Counted from the stretch's first letter, positions 16,518 through 26,360 are shown. The stretch: DNA of 53,081 nt from an uncultured Streptococcus sp. (GCA_902461025.1 CABPWC010000002.1:1-53081), one strand, 5' to 3'. Numbers and translations: made by a program. The notes: a model not told the origin generated them from the letters alone.

Positions 16518-18242
16518 ATGAAACACTTACTTTCTTACTTTAAACCCTACCTCAAGGAGTCTTTCCTGGCACCCTTGTTTAAGTTGCTAGAAGCTGTTTT
16601 TGAACTCTTGGTTCCCATGGTGATAGCAGGGATTGTCGACCAATCTATCCCTCAAAAAGATCAGGGCCATCTGTGGATGCAAATGGGACTCCTCTTTGTT
16701 TTTGCAGTTATTGGCGTCCTAGTTGCCCTAGTTGCTCAGTTTTACTCAGCCAAGGCAGCAGTCGGCTTCGCCAAGGAGTTGACCAATGACCTCTATCGTC
16801 ATATTCTTTCCTTGCCTAAGGATAGTAGAGACCGCTTAACGACCTCGAGTTTGGTGACACGTTTAACATCAGATACCTATCAGATTCAGACAGGGATTAA
16901 TCAATTTTTACGCCTATTTTTAAGGGCTCCTATTATTGTTTTTGGTGCCATTTTTATGGCTTATCATCTCTCGCCTGAATTGACCTTCTGGTTTTTGGTC
17001 ATGGTTGCCATTTTGTCCTTTGTCATTGTCGTGTTATCACGCTTGGTCAATCCTCTCTATAGTATTTTGAGAAAGAAAACAGACCAGCTGGTTCAGGAAA
17101 CACGCCAACAGATACAAGGGATGCGTGTGATTCGTGCCTTTGGCCAAGAAAGACGAGAAATCGAGAACTTCCAAGTACTCAATCAAGTCTATACAGCTAT
17201 CCAAATGAAAACAGGCTACTGGTCCAGTCTCTTGACCCCCTTGACCTATTTGATCGTCAATGGAACTTTGCTGGTGATTATCCGGAATGGTTATATTTCT
17301 ATCCAGGGAGGCTGGCTCAGTCAAGGTGCCTTGATTGCCTTAATCAACTATCTCCTGCAAATCTTGGTAGAGTTGATAAAACTAGCCATGCTCATCAATT
17401 CACTCAACCAGTCCTATATTTCTGCCAAGCGGATTAATGAAGTCTTTGCAGAAAAGCCTGAAGATATACTGGCAGAAATTGTTCAAAAAGAAACTTCCTC
17501 GAACCAGTCCTTACGAGTTGAACACTTGAGTTTTACCTACCCAGATGCTGCTCAACCATCCTTGCGAAATCTTTCTTTTGCTATGCAACAAGGACAAATT
17601 CTTGGAATCATCGGGGGGACTGGTTCTGGTAAGTCAAGTTTGGTACAGGTCCTACTTGGCCTTTATACGGCAGATAAGGGAAGTATTTCCCTTTATCGAG
17701 ATGGACGTAGTCCTCGCAATCTTTCTGAATGGCGGTCCTGGATGGCCTATGTCCCTCAAAAGGTTGAACTCTTTAAGGGAACCATCCGTTCTAACTTGAC
17801 TCTGGGTATGGAAGAAACAGTCTCTGACCAAGAACTCTGGCAGGCTTTAGAAATTGCCCAGGCCAAGGACTTTGTCAGTGATAAGGAAGGTCAGCTGGAC
17901 GCAGAGGTTCAAGCAGGTGGTCGTAATTTTTCAGGTGGGCAAAAACAACGTTTATCGATTGCCCGAGCAGTCTTACACAAAGCACCATTCCTCATCTTGG
18001 ATGATGCGACTTCAGCCCTTGATACCATCACCGAGTCCAATCTTCTAAAGGCCATTCAAGAGAACTTGCCTGACACTAGTTTGATCTTGATTTCCCAACG
18101 AACTTCAACCTTGAAGATTGCTGATCAAATTCTCCTTTTAGAGAAAGGTCAGCAATTAGCGCTTGGAAATCATGAGGAATTGATGAAGACTAGTAAAGTC
18201 TACCGTGAAATCAATGCATCCCAACATGGGAAGGAGGACTAG
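16518..18242 (+). CDS. ABC exporter half-transporter, subunit 1 (Glu-to-Asp Walker B)
   Basis: Fused membrane and nucleotide-binding half-exporter of 574 aa, six helices then NBD. Walker A is GGTGSGKSS and the signature is FSGGQKQR. Walker B reads ILDDATSALD, so Asp replaces the catalytic Glu. With the next gene it should form a heterodimer of the BmrCD/LmrCD/EfrAB type, in which one ATP site is degenerate. The substrate (drug, peptide or lipid) cannot be told. Two bases separate it from subunit 2. Confidence 0.9.
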   Translation: MKHLLSYFKPYLKESFLAPLFKLLEAVFELLVPMVIAGIVDQSIPQKDQGHLWMQMGLLFVFAVIGVLVALVAQFYSAKAAVGFAKELTNDLYRHILSLPKDSRDRLTTSSLVTRLTSDTYQIQTGINQFLRLFLRAPIIVFGAIFMAYHLSPELTFWFLVMVAILSFVIVVLSRLVNPLYSILRKKTDQLVQETRQQIQGMRVIRAFGQERREIENFQVLNQVYTAIQMKTGYWSSLLTPLTYLIVNGTLLVIIRNGYISIQGGWLSQGALIALINYLLQILVELIKLAMLINSLNQSYISAKRINEVFAEKPEDILAEIVQKETSSNQSLRVEHLSFTYPDAAQPSLRNLSFAMQQGQILGIIGGTGSGKSSLVQVLLGLYTADKGSISLYRDGRSPRNLSEWRSWMAYVPQKVELFKGTIRSNLTLGMEETVSDQELWQALEIAQAKDFVSDKEGQLDAEVQAGGRNFSGGQKQRLSIARAVLHKAPFLILDDATSALDTITESNLLKAIQENLPDTSLILISQRTSTLKIADQILLLEKGQQLALGNHEELMKTSKVYREINASQHGKED

Positions 18243-18243
18243 A

Positions 18244-19992
18244 ATGAAAGGCAAACATGCAAGTCAAACCCTCAAACGTCTAGCAAAAGATTTAGCTGGA
18301 CATCCCGTCCTTCTTTTCCTGGCTTTCTTGGGTACCATTGCTCAGGTAGCCCTATCAATCTATCTACCAATCTTGATAGGACAGGTGATTGACCAAGTTC
18401 TAGTCGATGGTTCATCCCAGCTATTTTGGCAGATTTTCCTCCAGATGTTTTTGGTGGTTATTGGGAATACGCTGGTACAATGGGCCAATCCTCTCCTCTA
18501 TAATCGACTGATTTTCTCCTATACCAGAGATTTGCGCGAAAAAATCATTGAAAAGCTCCATCGTCTTCCGATTGCCCTTGTAGATAGGCAAGGTAGTGGG
18601 GAAATGGTCAGCCGAGTAACGACAGATATCGAGCAGTTGGCAGCGGGTCTGAATATGATTTTTAACCAATTTTTCATAGGAGTTTTGATGATTTTGGTCA
18701 CCATCCTTGCTATGCTCCAAATCCATCTATTGATGACTCTCTTGGTTCTGCTCTTAACACCTCTATCTATGGTCATTTCACGCTTTATTGCTAAGAGATC
18801 CTACCATCTCTTTCAAAAGCAGACAGAGACTAGGGGGATTCAGACTCAGTTGATAGAAGAATCGCTCACCCAACAGAACATTATCCAGTCCTTCAATGCT
18901 CAGGAAGAATTTATCGAGAGACTTCATGAGGCAAATAACAACTACGCAGGTTATTCTCAGTCGGCTATCTTTTATTCATCGACAGTCAATCCTTCCACCC
19001 GTTTTGTCAATGCCCTTATTTATGCACTACTAGCTGGTGTTGGAGCCTTACGCATCATGGCGGGTTCTACTTTGACAGTTGGGCGTTTAGTGACCTTTTT
19101 GAACTATGTGCAGCAGTACACTAAGCCTTTTAACGATATTTCATCAGTCTTAGCCGAGTTGCAAAGTGCCTTAGCTTGTGCAGAACGTGTTTATGCTGTT
19201 CTAAAAAGTCCAGAGGTTACAGAAACAGGTCTTAAAGAATTGAACAGTGCCCAAGTCAAGGGAGCTATTTCCTTTAAACATGTTTCTTTTGGTTACAATT
19301 CTGAAAAGATCTTGATTAAGGATCTGTCTACTGATATTCCAGCTGGTAGTAAGGTTGCTATCGTAGGGCCAACAGGTGCTGGGAAGTCAACCCTTATCAA
19401 TCTCCTCATGCGTTTTTACCCGATTAACTCAGGAGATATTTTGCTAGACGGTCATTCTATTTACGACTATACTAGAGCATCTCTTCTACAGCAGTTTGGA
19501 ATGGTGCTCCAAGAAACTTGGCTCAAGCAAGGGACCATTCATGACAATATTGCCTTTGGCAATCCTGATGCTAGCAGAGAACAGGTCATTGCAGCAGCCA
19601 AGGCAGCAAACGCAGATTTCTTTATCCAACAATTGCCCCAGGGTTATGATACCAAGTTTGAAAATGCAGGGGAATCCTTGTCTGTTGGTCAGGCTCAGCT
19701 CTTGACCATCGCACGTGTCTTTCTAGTCATTCCTAAGATTCTGATATTAGACGAGGCGACTTCATCCATCGATACCCGGACAGAGGTGCTGGTTCAGGAC
19801 GCCTTTGCCAAACTCATGAAAGGGCGGACAAGCTTTATCATTGCCCACCGTTTATCGACCATTCAAGATGCTGATTTGATTCTTGTCTTGGTCGATGGAG
19901 ATATTGTCGAATATGGCAATCATGAGGAACTCATGACGAGAAAAGGCAAATACTATCAAATGCAGCAAGCAGCAGCTTTTAGCCCAGAATAA
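18244..19992 (+). CDS. ABC exporter half-transporter, subunit 2 (atypical signature)
   Basis: Partner of the preceding gene, 582 aa. It has six membrane helices, Walker A GPTGAGKST and a normal Walker B with Glu (ILDEATSSID). The signature reads LSVGQAQ instead of LSGGQ. The degenerate ATP site would therefore combine the Asp-bearing Walker B of subunit 1 with this odd signature, while the other site is fully canonical. The start at 18244 has AAGGAGG at 18231-18237. An in-frame ATG at 18205 lies inside the upstream gene and lacks a good RBS. Confidence 0.9.
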   Translation: MKGKHASQTLKRLAKDLAGHPVLLFLAFLGTIAQVALSIYLPILIGQVIDQVLVDGSSQLFWQIFLQMFLVVIGNTLVQWANPLLYNRLIFSYTRDLREKIIEKLHRLPIALVDRQGSGEMVSRVTTDIEQLAAGLNMIFNQFFIGVLMILVTILAMLQIHLLMTLLVLLLTPLSMVISRFIAKRSYHLFQKQTETRGIQTQLIEESLTQQNIIQSFNAQEEFIERLHEANNNYAGYSQSAIFYSSTVNPSTRFVNALIYALLAGVGALRIMAGSTLTVGRLVTFLNYVQQYTKPFNDISSVLAELQSALACAERVYAVLKSPEVTETGLKELNSAQVKGAISFKHVSFGYNSEKILIKDLSTDIPAGSKVAIVGPTGAGKSTLINLLMRFYPINSGDILLDGHSIYDYTRASLLQQFGMVLQETWLKQGTIHDNIAFGNPDASREQVIAAAKAANADFFIQQLPQGYDTKFENAGESLSVGQAQLLTIARVFLVIPKILILDEATSSIDTRTEVLVQDAFAKLMKGRTSFIIAHRLSTIQDADLILVLVDGDIVEYGNHEELMTRKGKYYQMQQAAAFSPE

Positions 19993-20028
19993 ATGGGAAA
20001 GCCATTATAATGCCTATGAACAAACAAG

Positions 20029-20062
20029 AAAAGTTGCCTTCGGGTGACTTTTTTGTTACAAT
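20029..20062 (+). terminator. Terminator overlapping the next promoter
   Basis: AAGTTGCC (20031-20038), TTCG loop, GGTGACTT (20043-20050), T-tract to 20054. Inside it TTGCCT (20034-20039) stands 17 bases before TACAAT (20057-20062, extended TG at 20054-20055), a plausible promoter for the amidohydrolase gene. Confidence 0.75.
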
Positions 20063-20112
20063 AGCTAGAAAAATTATCCAGTATGAATACTTATATAGAA
20101 AGGAGCCTAGGG

Positions 20113-21372
20113 ATGAAAGTCTTTCAGCATGTAAATATCGTGACTTGTGACCAAGATTTCCACGTCTATTTGGATGGGATTTTAGCTATTAAAGAATCCC
20201 AAATCGTCTATGTCGGTCAGGAAAATCAAGAGATTCTTAAACAAGCAGATCAAATCATAGACTATCAGGGTGCCTGGATTATGCCTGGCTTGGTTAACTG
20301 CCATACTCACTCTGCCATGACAGGCTTGAGAGGGATTCGTGATGATAGCAATCTCCACGAATGGCTAGAGGACTATATCTGGCCAGCAGAAGCAGAATTC
20401 ACACCAGAGATGACTACAAAGGCCGTCAAAGAGGCACTAACAGAGATGCTCCAGTCAGGAACGACAACTTTCAATGATATGTACAATCCTAATGGAGTGG
20501 ATATAGCTGAGAGTTATGAGGCAGTCAAGGCATCCAAGATGCGTTGCTATTTTTCTCCAACTCTATTTTCTTCAAATGAGGAGACGACTGCTGAAACTAT
20601 AGCCAGAACTCGAGCTGTTATCGAGATAATCAAAGACTATCAAGACCCAAATTTTAAGGTTATGGTGGCCCCTCATTCGCCCTACAGTTGTAGTCGAGAT
20701 TTGCTGGAGGCAAGTCTTGAGCTAGCAAAAGAAGAAAACATTCCTCTTCATATCCATGTTGCAGAAACACAGGAAGAGTCAGGCATTATCCTGAAACGCT
20801 ATGGCAAACGCCCATTAGCCTTCCTAGATGAGCTCGGATATTTAGACCATCAAGCTGTCTTTGCCCATGGTGTGGAGTTAAATGAAAAAGAGATTGAGCG
20901 CTTGGCAGATTCGCAAGTCGCTATCGCCCACAATCCTATCAGCAACCTTAAACTAGCCTCAGGGATTGCACCAGTCGTCCAACTTCAAAAGGCAGGAGTA
21001 CCGGTTGGTATTGCGACGGACTCAGTTGCTTCTAACAATAACCTGGATATGTTTGAGGAAGGGCGGACTGCAGCACTCTTACAGAAGATGAAGAGTGGTG
21101 ATGCCAGCCAATTTCCAATCGAAACTGTCCTCAAGGCCCTGACCATTGAAGGAGCCAAGGTGTTAGGAATGGAAGATGAGATTGGTAGTCTAAAAGTCGG
21201 CAAACAGGCTGATTTTCTCGTCATCCAACCCCAAGGGAAAATCCACCTCCAGCCTCAAGAAAACATGCTATCTCACCTCGTTTATGCCGTCAAATCCAGT
21301 GATGTTAATGATGTCTATATCGCTGGTGAGCAAGTCGTAAAAGACGGACAAGTGTTGACTGTTAACTTGTAA
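20113..21372 (+). CDS. TRZ/ATZ family amidohydrolase, probable 5'-methylthioadenosine/S-adenosylhomocysteine deaminase
   Basis: Metal-dependent deaminase of the chlorohydrolase/MtaD group, likely acting on methylthioadenosine or S-adenosylhomocysteine. The 419-aa protein has metal ligands HTHSAMTGLRG (about 58-68), HIHVAETQEE, AHGVEL and ATDSVASNNNLDMFEE. The start at 20113 has AAGGAG eight bases upstream; an in-frame ATG at 20083 lacks an RBS. It stands alone between terminators. Substrate assignment is by family only. Confidence 0.82.
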   Translation: MKVFQHVNIVTCDQDFHVYLDGILAIKESQIVYVGQENQEILKQADQIIDYQGAWIMPGLVNCHTHSAMTGLRGIRDDSNLHEWLEDYIWPAEAEFTPEMTTKAVKEALTEMLQSGTTTFNDMYNPNGVDIAESYEAVKASKMRCYFSPTLFSSNEETTAETIARTRAVIEIIKDYQDPNFKVMVAPHSPYSCSRDLLEASLELAKEENIPLHIHVAETQEESGIILKRYGKRPLAFLDELGYLDHQAVFAHGVELNEKEIERLADSQVAIAHNPISNLKLASGIAPVVQLQKAGVPVGIATDSVASNNNLDMFEEGRTAALLQKMKSGDASQFPIETVLKALTIEGAKVLGMEDEIGSLKVGKQADFLVIQPQGKIHLQPQENMLSHLVYAVKSSDVNDVYIAGEQVVKDGQVLTVNL

Positions 21373-21391
21373 AAAGTAGTATAAATTCTCT

Positions 21392-21423
21392 AAATCTCAT
21401 AGGAAATTTCTTGTGAGGTTTTT
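21392..21423 (+). terminator. Terminator after the amidohydrolase gene
   Basis: AAATCTCATAGGAAA (21392-21406) pairs with TTTCTTGTGAGGTTT (21407-21421) with three wobble pairs; short T-tract. Confidence 0.65.
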
Positions 21424-21516
21424 AAATTTTTGCTAGAAATCAGGCGAGTAGATGTCTTGTAGAAATATATTGATACTAAATTAGAAAAACACGGATTAGA
21501 TAAAAAAAAAAAATTG

Positions 21517-21546
21517 TGGTATAATAATAAGATGCAAAAAAAGGAG
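21517..21546 (+). promoter_or_regulatory. prfB promoter and ribosome binding site
   Basis: TGG-TATAAT (21517-21525) is an extended -10. AAAAGGAG ends at 21546, five bases before the ATG at 21552. Confidence 0.7.
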
Positions 21547-21551
21547 TATGT

Positions 21552-22647
21552 ATGGACATTTCAGAAATTCGTCAAAAAATTGACGCAAATCGTGAAAAAT
21601 TAGCTTCTTTCAGGGGGTCTCTTTGACCTCGAAGGTTTAGAGGAAGAAATTGCCATTTTGGAAAACAAAATGACAGAACCTGATTTTTGGAACGATAATA
21701 TTGCGGCCCAAAAAACGTCGCAAGAATTAAACGAACTCAAAAATACCTATAATACCTTCCACAAGATGGATGAGTTGCAGGATGAAGTTGAGATTTTACT
21801 GGACTTTTTGGCAGAGGATGAATCCGTTAAGGATGAGTTGGTTGAAAAACTCGATGAGTTAGATCAGATGATGACCAGCTACGAAATGACCCTTCTCTTG
21901 TCAGAACCCTATGATCACAACAATGCCATCCTTGAAATCCATCCTGGTTCAGGGGGGACAGAGGCTCAAGACTGGGGCGATATGCTCCTTCGTATGTATA
22001 CTCGCTATGGAAATGCCAAAGGCTTCAAAGTTGAGGTATTAGATTACCAAGCAGGTGATGAGGCAGGAATCAAGTCAGTAACCTTGTCTTTTGAAGGACC
22101 AAATGCTTATGGTCTTCTCAAGTCAGAGATGGGAGTTCACCGTTTGGTCCGTATCTCACCATTTGACTCTGCTAAACGTCGCCACACCTCATTTACTTCT
22201 GTAGAAGTTATGCCAGAGTTGGATGATACCATCGAAGTTGACATCCGTGAGGATGATATCAAGATGGATACCTTCCGTTCAGGTGGAGCAGGTGGACAAA
22301 ACGTCAACAAGGTTTCAACAGGTGTCCGCTTGACTCACATTCCGACAGGGATCGTCGTAGCATCAACCGTCGATCGTACTCAGTACGGAAACCGTGACCG
22401 TGCTATGAAGATGCTTCAGGCAAAACTCTACCAGATGGAGCAGGAAAAGAAAGCTGCTGAGGTAGACTCGCTCAAGGGTGAGAAAAAGGAAATTACATGG
22501 GGAAGCCAAATCCGCTCCTATGTATTTACGCCTTATACAATGGTAAAAGACCATCGTACAAACTTTGAAGTAGCGCAAGTAGATAAGGTAATGGATGGAG
22601 ATTTAGATGGTTTCATCGATGCTTATCTGAAATGGCGTATCAGTTAA
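21552..22647 (+). CDS. prfB: Peptide chain release factor 2, with programmed +1 frameshift
   Basis: Recognises UGA and UAA stop codons and releases the peptide. The reading frame is join(21552..21623, 21625..22647). The first 24 codons end in CTT followed by an in-frame TGA at 21624, and the +1 frame continues as GAC. The frameshift signal is complete: internal Shine-Dalgarno AGGGGG (21612-21617), three bases, then CTT TGA C. The spliced protein is 364 aa, with the peptidyl hydrolysis motif GGAGGQNVNKVSTG and normal length. Low RF2 lets the ribosome shift, giving autoregulation. Upstream of ftsEX. Confidence 0.95.
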
Positions 22648-22662
22648 AAGAAAGGAAGTCAC

Positions 22663-23355
22663 ATGTCAATCATTGAAATGAGAGATGTTGTCAAAAAATA
22701 CGACAACGGGACAACAGCCCTACGTGGCATCACTGTAAATATCGATGCAGGAGAATTTGCCTACATCGTAGGACCTTCAGGTGCTGGTAAATCAACTTTT
22801 ATCCGTGCCTTGTATCGTGAGGTCAAAATCGACAAAGGAAGCTTGCAAGTTGCAGGTTATAACCTCGTTAAGATTAAAAAGAAAGATATTCCGTTCTTGC
22901 GTAGAAACGTTGGAGTAGTCTTTCAGGATTACAAACTTTTGCCAAAGAAAACCGTTTATGAGAACATTGCTTACGCCATGGAGGTTGTTGGTGAAAGTCG
23001 TCGTAACATCAAAAAACGTGTTATGGAAGTCTTGGACCTTGTCGGTTTGAAGCACAAGGTTCGTTCATTCCCGAATGAACTTTCAGGTGGTGAGCAACAA
23101 CGTATCGCCATTGCGCGTGCTATTGTAAACAATCCTAAGGTTTTGATTGCCGACGAACCAACAGGAAACTTGGACCCAGATAACTCATGGGAAATCATGA
23201 ACCTCTTGGAACGTATCAATCTTCAAGGGACAACTGTTTTGATGGCGACTCACAACAGCCAAATCGTAAATACCTTGCGCCACCGCGTTATTGCCATCGA
23301 GAATGGTCGCGTGGTACGTGATGAAGCGAAAGGAGAGTACGGATACGATGATTAG
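22663..23355 (+). CDS. ftsE: Cell division ATP-binding protein FtsE
   Basis: ATPase of the FtsEX complex, which activates peptidoglycan hydrolases (PcsB in streptococci) at the septum. The 230-aa protein has Walker A GPSGAGKST, signature LSGGEQQR and Walker B VLIADEPTGNLD. Its stop overlaps the ftsX start by eight bases, so the two are coupled. Confidence 0.96.
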   Translation: MSIIEMRDVVKKYDNGTTALRGITVNIDAGEFAYIVGPSGAGKSTFIRALYREVKIDKGSLQVAGYNLVKIKKKDIPFLRRNVGVVFQDYKLLPKKTVYENIAYAMEVVGESRRNIKKRVMEVLDLVGLKHKVRSFPNELSGGEQQRIAIARAIVNNPKVLIADEPTGNLDPDNSWEIMNLLERINLQGTTVLMATHNSQIVNTLRHRVIAIENGRVVRDEAKGEYGYDD

Positions 23356-24274
23356 TAGATTTTTCCGCCATCTGTTCGAAGCTTTAAAAAGTTTAAAGCG
23401 TAATGGATGGATGACCATTGCTGCTATCAGTTCAGTAATGATTACCTTGACCTTGGTTGCTATCTTTGCTTCAGTTATCTTCAATACTGCGAAATTAGCA
23501 ACTGATATTGAAAACAACGTCCGCGTCATGGTTTATGTTCGTAAAGACGTTGAAGACAACAGTGAAACCATTGTAAAAGAAGGCCAAACAGTCACGAACA
23601 ATGACTACCACAAGGTCTATAACGCCCTTAAAGCTCTGCCAGCCGTTAAAAATGTAACCTTCTCAAGTAAAGAAGAGCAGTACCAAAAGCTGACTGAAAC
23701 TATGGGTGACGAGTGGAAGGTATTTGAAGGAGATGCAAACCCTCTTCATGATGCCTACATCGTAGATACCAATTCACCAAGTGATGTAAAACCTGTAGCT
23801 GAAGAAGCTAAGAAGATTGAAGGTGTCTCTGAAGTTCAAGACGGTGGTGCCAATACCGAACGTCTCTTCAAGTTGGCTTCCTTCATCCGTGTATGGGGAT
23901 TGGTCATCGCAGGACTCTTGATCTTTATCGCAGTCTTCTTGATTTCAAATACCATCCGTATTACTATCATTTCACGTAGCCGTGAAATCCAAATCATGCG
24001 TTTGGTTGGTGCCAAGAACGGTTACATCCGTGGCCCATTCTTGCTAGAAGGTGCCTTTATCGGATTGTTGGGAGCAGCTCTTCCATCAGCATTGGTTTAC
24101 TTTATCTATAACCGAGTGTTCCAATCTGTCAACCCATCCTTGGTTGGTCAAAACCTATCTTTGATTACACCGAATACCTTTATTCCATTGATGATCGGTC
24201 TCTTGTTCCTCATCGGAATCTGTATCGGTTCACTAGGTTCAGGAATCTCAATGCGTCGATTCTTGAAAATCTAA
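23348..24274 (+). CDS. ftsX: Cell division protein FtsX
   Basis: Membrane partner of FtsE, 308 aa. A cytoplasmic N-terminus precedes helix 1. A large extracellular loop (about 50-165), which in pneumococcus contacts PcsB, is followed by three more helices. The start at ATG 23348 overlaps ftsE and gives MISRFFRHLFEALKSLKRNG, the conserved N-terminus. Upstream in-frame starts lie inside ftsE. Confidence 0.96.
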   Translation: MISRFFRHLFEALKSLKRNGWMTIAAISSVMITLTLVAIFASVIFNTAKLATDIENNVRVMVYVRKDVEDNSETIVKEGQTVTNNDYHKVYNALKALPAVKNVTFSSKEEQYQKLTETMGDEWKVFEGDANPLHDAYIVDTNSPSDVKPVAEEAKKIEGVSEVQDGGANTERLFKLASFIRVWGLVIAGLLIFIAVFLISNTIRITIISRSREIQIMRLVGAKNGYIRGPFLLEGAFIGLLGAALPSALVYFIYNRVFQSVNPSLVGQNLSLITPNTFIPLMIGLLFLIGICIGSLGSGISMRRFLKI

Positions 24275-24298
24275 GTCACATAACTGGATAAAACACAT

Positions 24299-24349
24299 AA
24301 AAAAGTGGGATGTCATCAAGACTTCACAGCTCTTGATGCCCCGCTTTTT
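24299..24349 (+). terminator. ftsEX terminator
   Basis: AGTGGG pairs with CCCGCT and an inner CATCAAGA (24314-24321) with TCTTGATG (24331-24338), followed by TTTTT. Confidence 0.8.
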
Positions 24350-24373
24350 CTTTTGGTCTTGGTGCTCAGTCGC

Positions 24374-24402
24374 TTGCCAATTTTGGCTAAAGAGTGTATG
24401 AT
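24374..24402 (+). promoter_or_regulatory. Promoter of the MFS gene
   Basis: TTGCCA (24374-24379), 17 bases, TATGAT (24397-24402). Confidence 0.65.
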
Positions 24403-24453
24403 AGGAAAGGACCTTTTTACTAATATGAAAAATGAACAATGAATGAGGAAAAG

Positions 24454-25608
24454 ATGAAACAATTTTTGGAAAAAGTGAGCATACTCTCCCTATCGTTAGT
24501 ATTGATCACATCGTTTTCAATTTCGAGTGCCCTACCTGCCATGTTTGACTATTATCAGGGCTATTCGACTGGTCAGGTCGAACTCTTAGTCAGCCTCCCA
24601 TCCTTTGGGATTATGGCCATGCTTTTATTAAACGGAGTTCTAGAGCGTATTTTTCCTGAACGCCTCCAGTTGACCTTGGGACTTTTGATCTTGTCAATCA
24701 GTGGAACAGCACCTTTCTGGTATCAGGGTTATTACTTTGTCTTTGCAACCCGCTTGCTATTTGGGCTTGGAGTAGGAATGCTCAATGCCAAGGCTATTTC
24801 GATCATCAGTGAACGTTACCACGGCAAAACTCGTATCCAAATGCTTGGTTTTCGTGGGTCTGCCGAAGTCGTAGGAGCATCCATCTTGACGCTGGCAGTC
24901 GGTCAGCTCTTAGCCTTTGGCTGGACAGCAACCTTCCTAGCCTATGCAGCTGGTCTAGTAGTTCTCGTACTCTTCCTTCTCTTTGTCCCTTATGGAAACC
25001 CAGAAGTTCATGAGTCCAAGCATCAGACAGAAGAAGCAGCGAAACTGACTCGTTCCATGCTCCAATTGATTTTCTTCCTTGCTATTGCAGCCGCAGTGAT
25101 TGTATGTACCAATACTGCTATCACCTTCCGTATCCCAAGTCTTATGATTGAGGCAGGGTTTGGAGATGCTCAGTTGTCCAGTTTGGTACTTAGTGCCATG
25201 CAGTTGATTGGGATTCTAGCTGGAATCAGCTTTTCTTTCCTGATTTCGACCTTCAAGGAAAGACTTCTATTGGTCGCTGGTGTCACTTTTGGTATCGGGC
25301 AAATCATCATTGCTCTTTCCCCTTCACTCTGGGTGGTGGTTGCAGGTTCTATCCTGGGAGGATTTGCCTATAGCATCGCTCTGACGACAGTCTTTCAGTT
25401 GATATCTGAACGAATTCCTGCAAAACTCCTCAACAAAGCAACTTCCTATGCTGTTTTGGGATGTTCTTTTGGAGCATCATTAACCCCCTTTGTTCTTTCA
25501 GGGATTGGCTTGGTGACTATGGATGGTCGAATGACCTTCATCATTCTAGGAGCATGGATGATTGCTACATCAGTGCTTGTTTCCCTCTTATTGAAAAAAG
25601 AAGCCTAA
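24454..25608 (+). CDS. MFS transporter
   Basis: Major facilitator of 384 aa with about twelve helices and the cytoplasmic loop typical of the fold between halves (about 185-205). Family signatures include ATRLLFGLGVGMLNAKAIS after helix 4. The substrate is unknown; drug or metabolite efflux are both possible. The start at 24454 has GAGG five bases upstream, whereas the in-frame ATG at 24439 has no ribosome binding site. Single gene between terminators. Confidence 0.85.
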   Translation: MKQFLEKVSILSLSLVLITSFSISSALPAMFDYYQGYSTGQVELLVSLPSFGIMAMLLLNGVLERIFPERLQLTLGLLILSISGTAPFWYQGYYFVFATRLLFGLGVGMLNAKAISIISERYHGKTRIQMLGFRGSAEVVGASILTLAVGQLLAFGWTATFLAYAAGLVVLVLFLLFVPYGNPEVHESKHQTEEAAKLTRSMLQLIFFLAIAAAVIVCTNTAITFRIPSLMIEAGFGDAQLSSLVLSAMQLIGILAGISFSFLISTFKERLLLVAGVTFGIGQIIIALSPSLWVVVAGSILGGFAYSIALTTVFQLISERIPAKLLNKATSYAVLGCSFGASLTPFVLSGIGLVTMDGRMTFIILGAWMIATSVLVSLLLKKEA

Positions 25609-25613
25609 CAAAG

Positions 25614-25644
25614 AAAAACTCAAGGATGAATCCTTGAGTTTTTT
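25614..25644. terminator. Bidirectional terminator
   Basis: AAAACTCAAGGAT (25615-25627) pairs with ATCCTTGAGTTTT (25630-25642) and lies between the convergent MFS and TVP38 genes. Confidence 0.85.
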
Positions 25645-25649
25645 GTGTA

Positions 25650-26270
25650 TTAGCCAAACATCTGCCAAAAGTAATCGATGATATAAGTCAAGCCATAGGT
25701 GTAAACGACCAGGGTAAAGGGTTTGGTCAGGATGATAATGGTCATATACCGCTTGAAGCTCATCTTGGTCAAAGCAGCCAACATGCAGAGAAAATCAGCT
25801 GGACTAACTGGCCAAATCATCATAAAGATAAAGAATCGGTCAAAGCGATTGCCCTCATCCAGCCAACCGATATACTTGTCATAGGTACGTTTGCTGACCA
25901 TGGACTGAACAAAGGGTGCTCCGTAGAGACGAACCAAGTAAAAGATAATGGCACAACCAATGACAATACCGATATAGTTGTAAATAGTCCCGATGATGTG
26001 ACCATAGATAAAGACACCTGCAACGGAGGTAAGAGCACCTGGAATGATTGGAACAACCGTCTGCAAAATCTGTAAAAAAATAAAGAGTGGTGGCCCCCAG
26101 ATACCCGCCTGTTGGATAAAGGCAGATAGGGTTTCCTTGGAATGCAAGATACCGGCCTGATAGGCCCAGATACAGAATATTATAGTACCAACTCCACCGA
26201 CGATGGAGGAAATATGAATCGCTTGCTGTAGAAGGGGAGAAACAGCTTTCATTTCTTTCTCGTGTGACAT
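25650..26270 (-). CDS. TVP38/TMEM64 family membrane protein
   Basis: DedA-related SNARE-associated domain protein of 206 aa. The core motif is QTVVPIIPGALTSVAGVFIYG, with GxxxG-like helix packing at GIVIGCAIIFYLVRLYG. Bacterial relatives act in lipid (undecaprenyl phosphate or phospholipid) movement, so a membrane lipid transport role is plausible but not shown here. AGGAG precedes the ATG. A TGG-TATAGT extended -10 lies at 26307-26299 on the minus strand. Confidence 0.85.
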   Translation of the reverse strand: MSHEKEMKAVSPLLQQAIHISSIVGGVGTIIFCIWAYQAGILHSKETLSAFIQQAGIWGPPLFIFLQILQTVVPIIPGALTSVAGVFIYGHIIGTIYNYIGIVIGCAIIFYLVRLYGAPFVQSMVSKRTYDKYIGWLDEGNRFDRFFIFMMIWPVSPADFLCMLAALTKMSFKRYMTIIILTKPFTLVVYTYGLTYIIDYFWQMFG

Positions 26271-26360
26271 GTAAACTCCTCTTGTGTAGTATGATTCTAC
26301 TATACCATATTTTAGAGAGAAAGACTACATGGGATACTTCGTGTGACTTTGCCTCAAGTA

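Noticed and set aside
21552..21660. prfB looked frameshifted or broken near its start.
   Set aside because: The stop is part of the known RF2 autoregulatory +1 frameshift signal, with internal Shine-Dalgarno and CTT TGA C.
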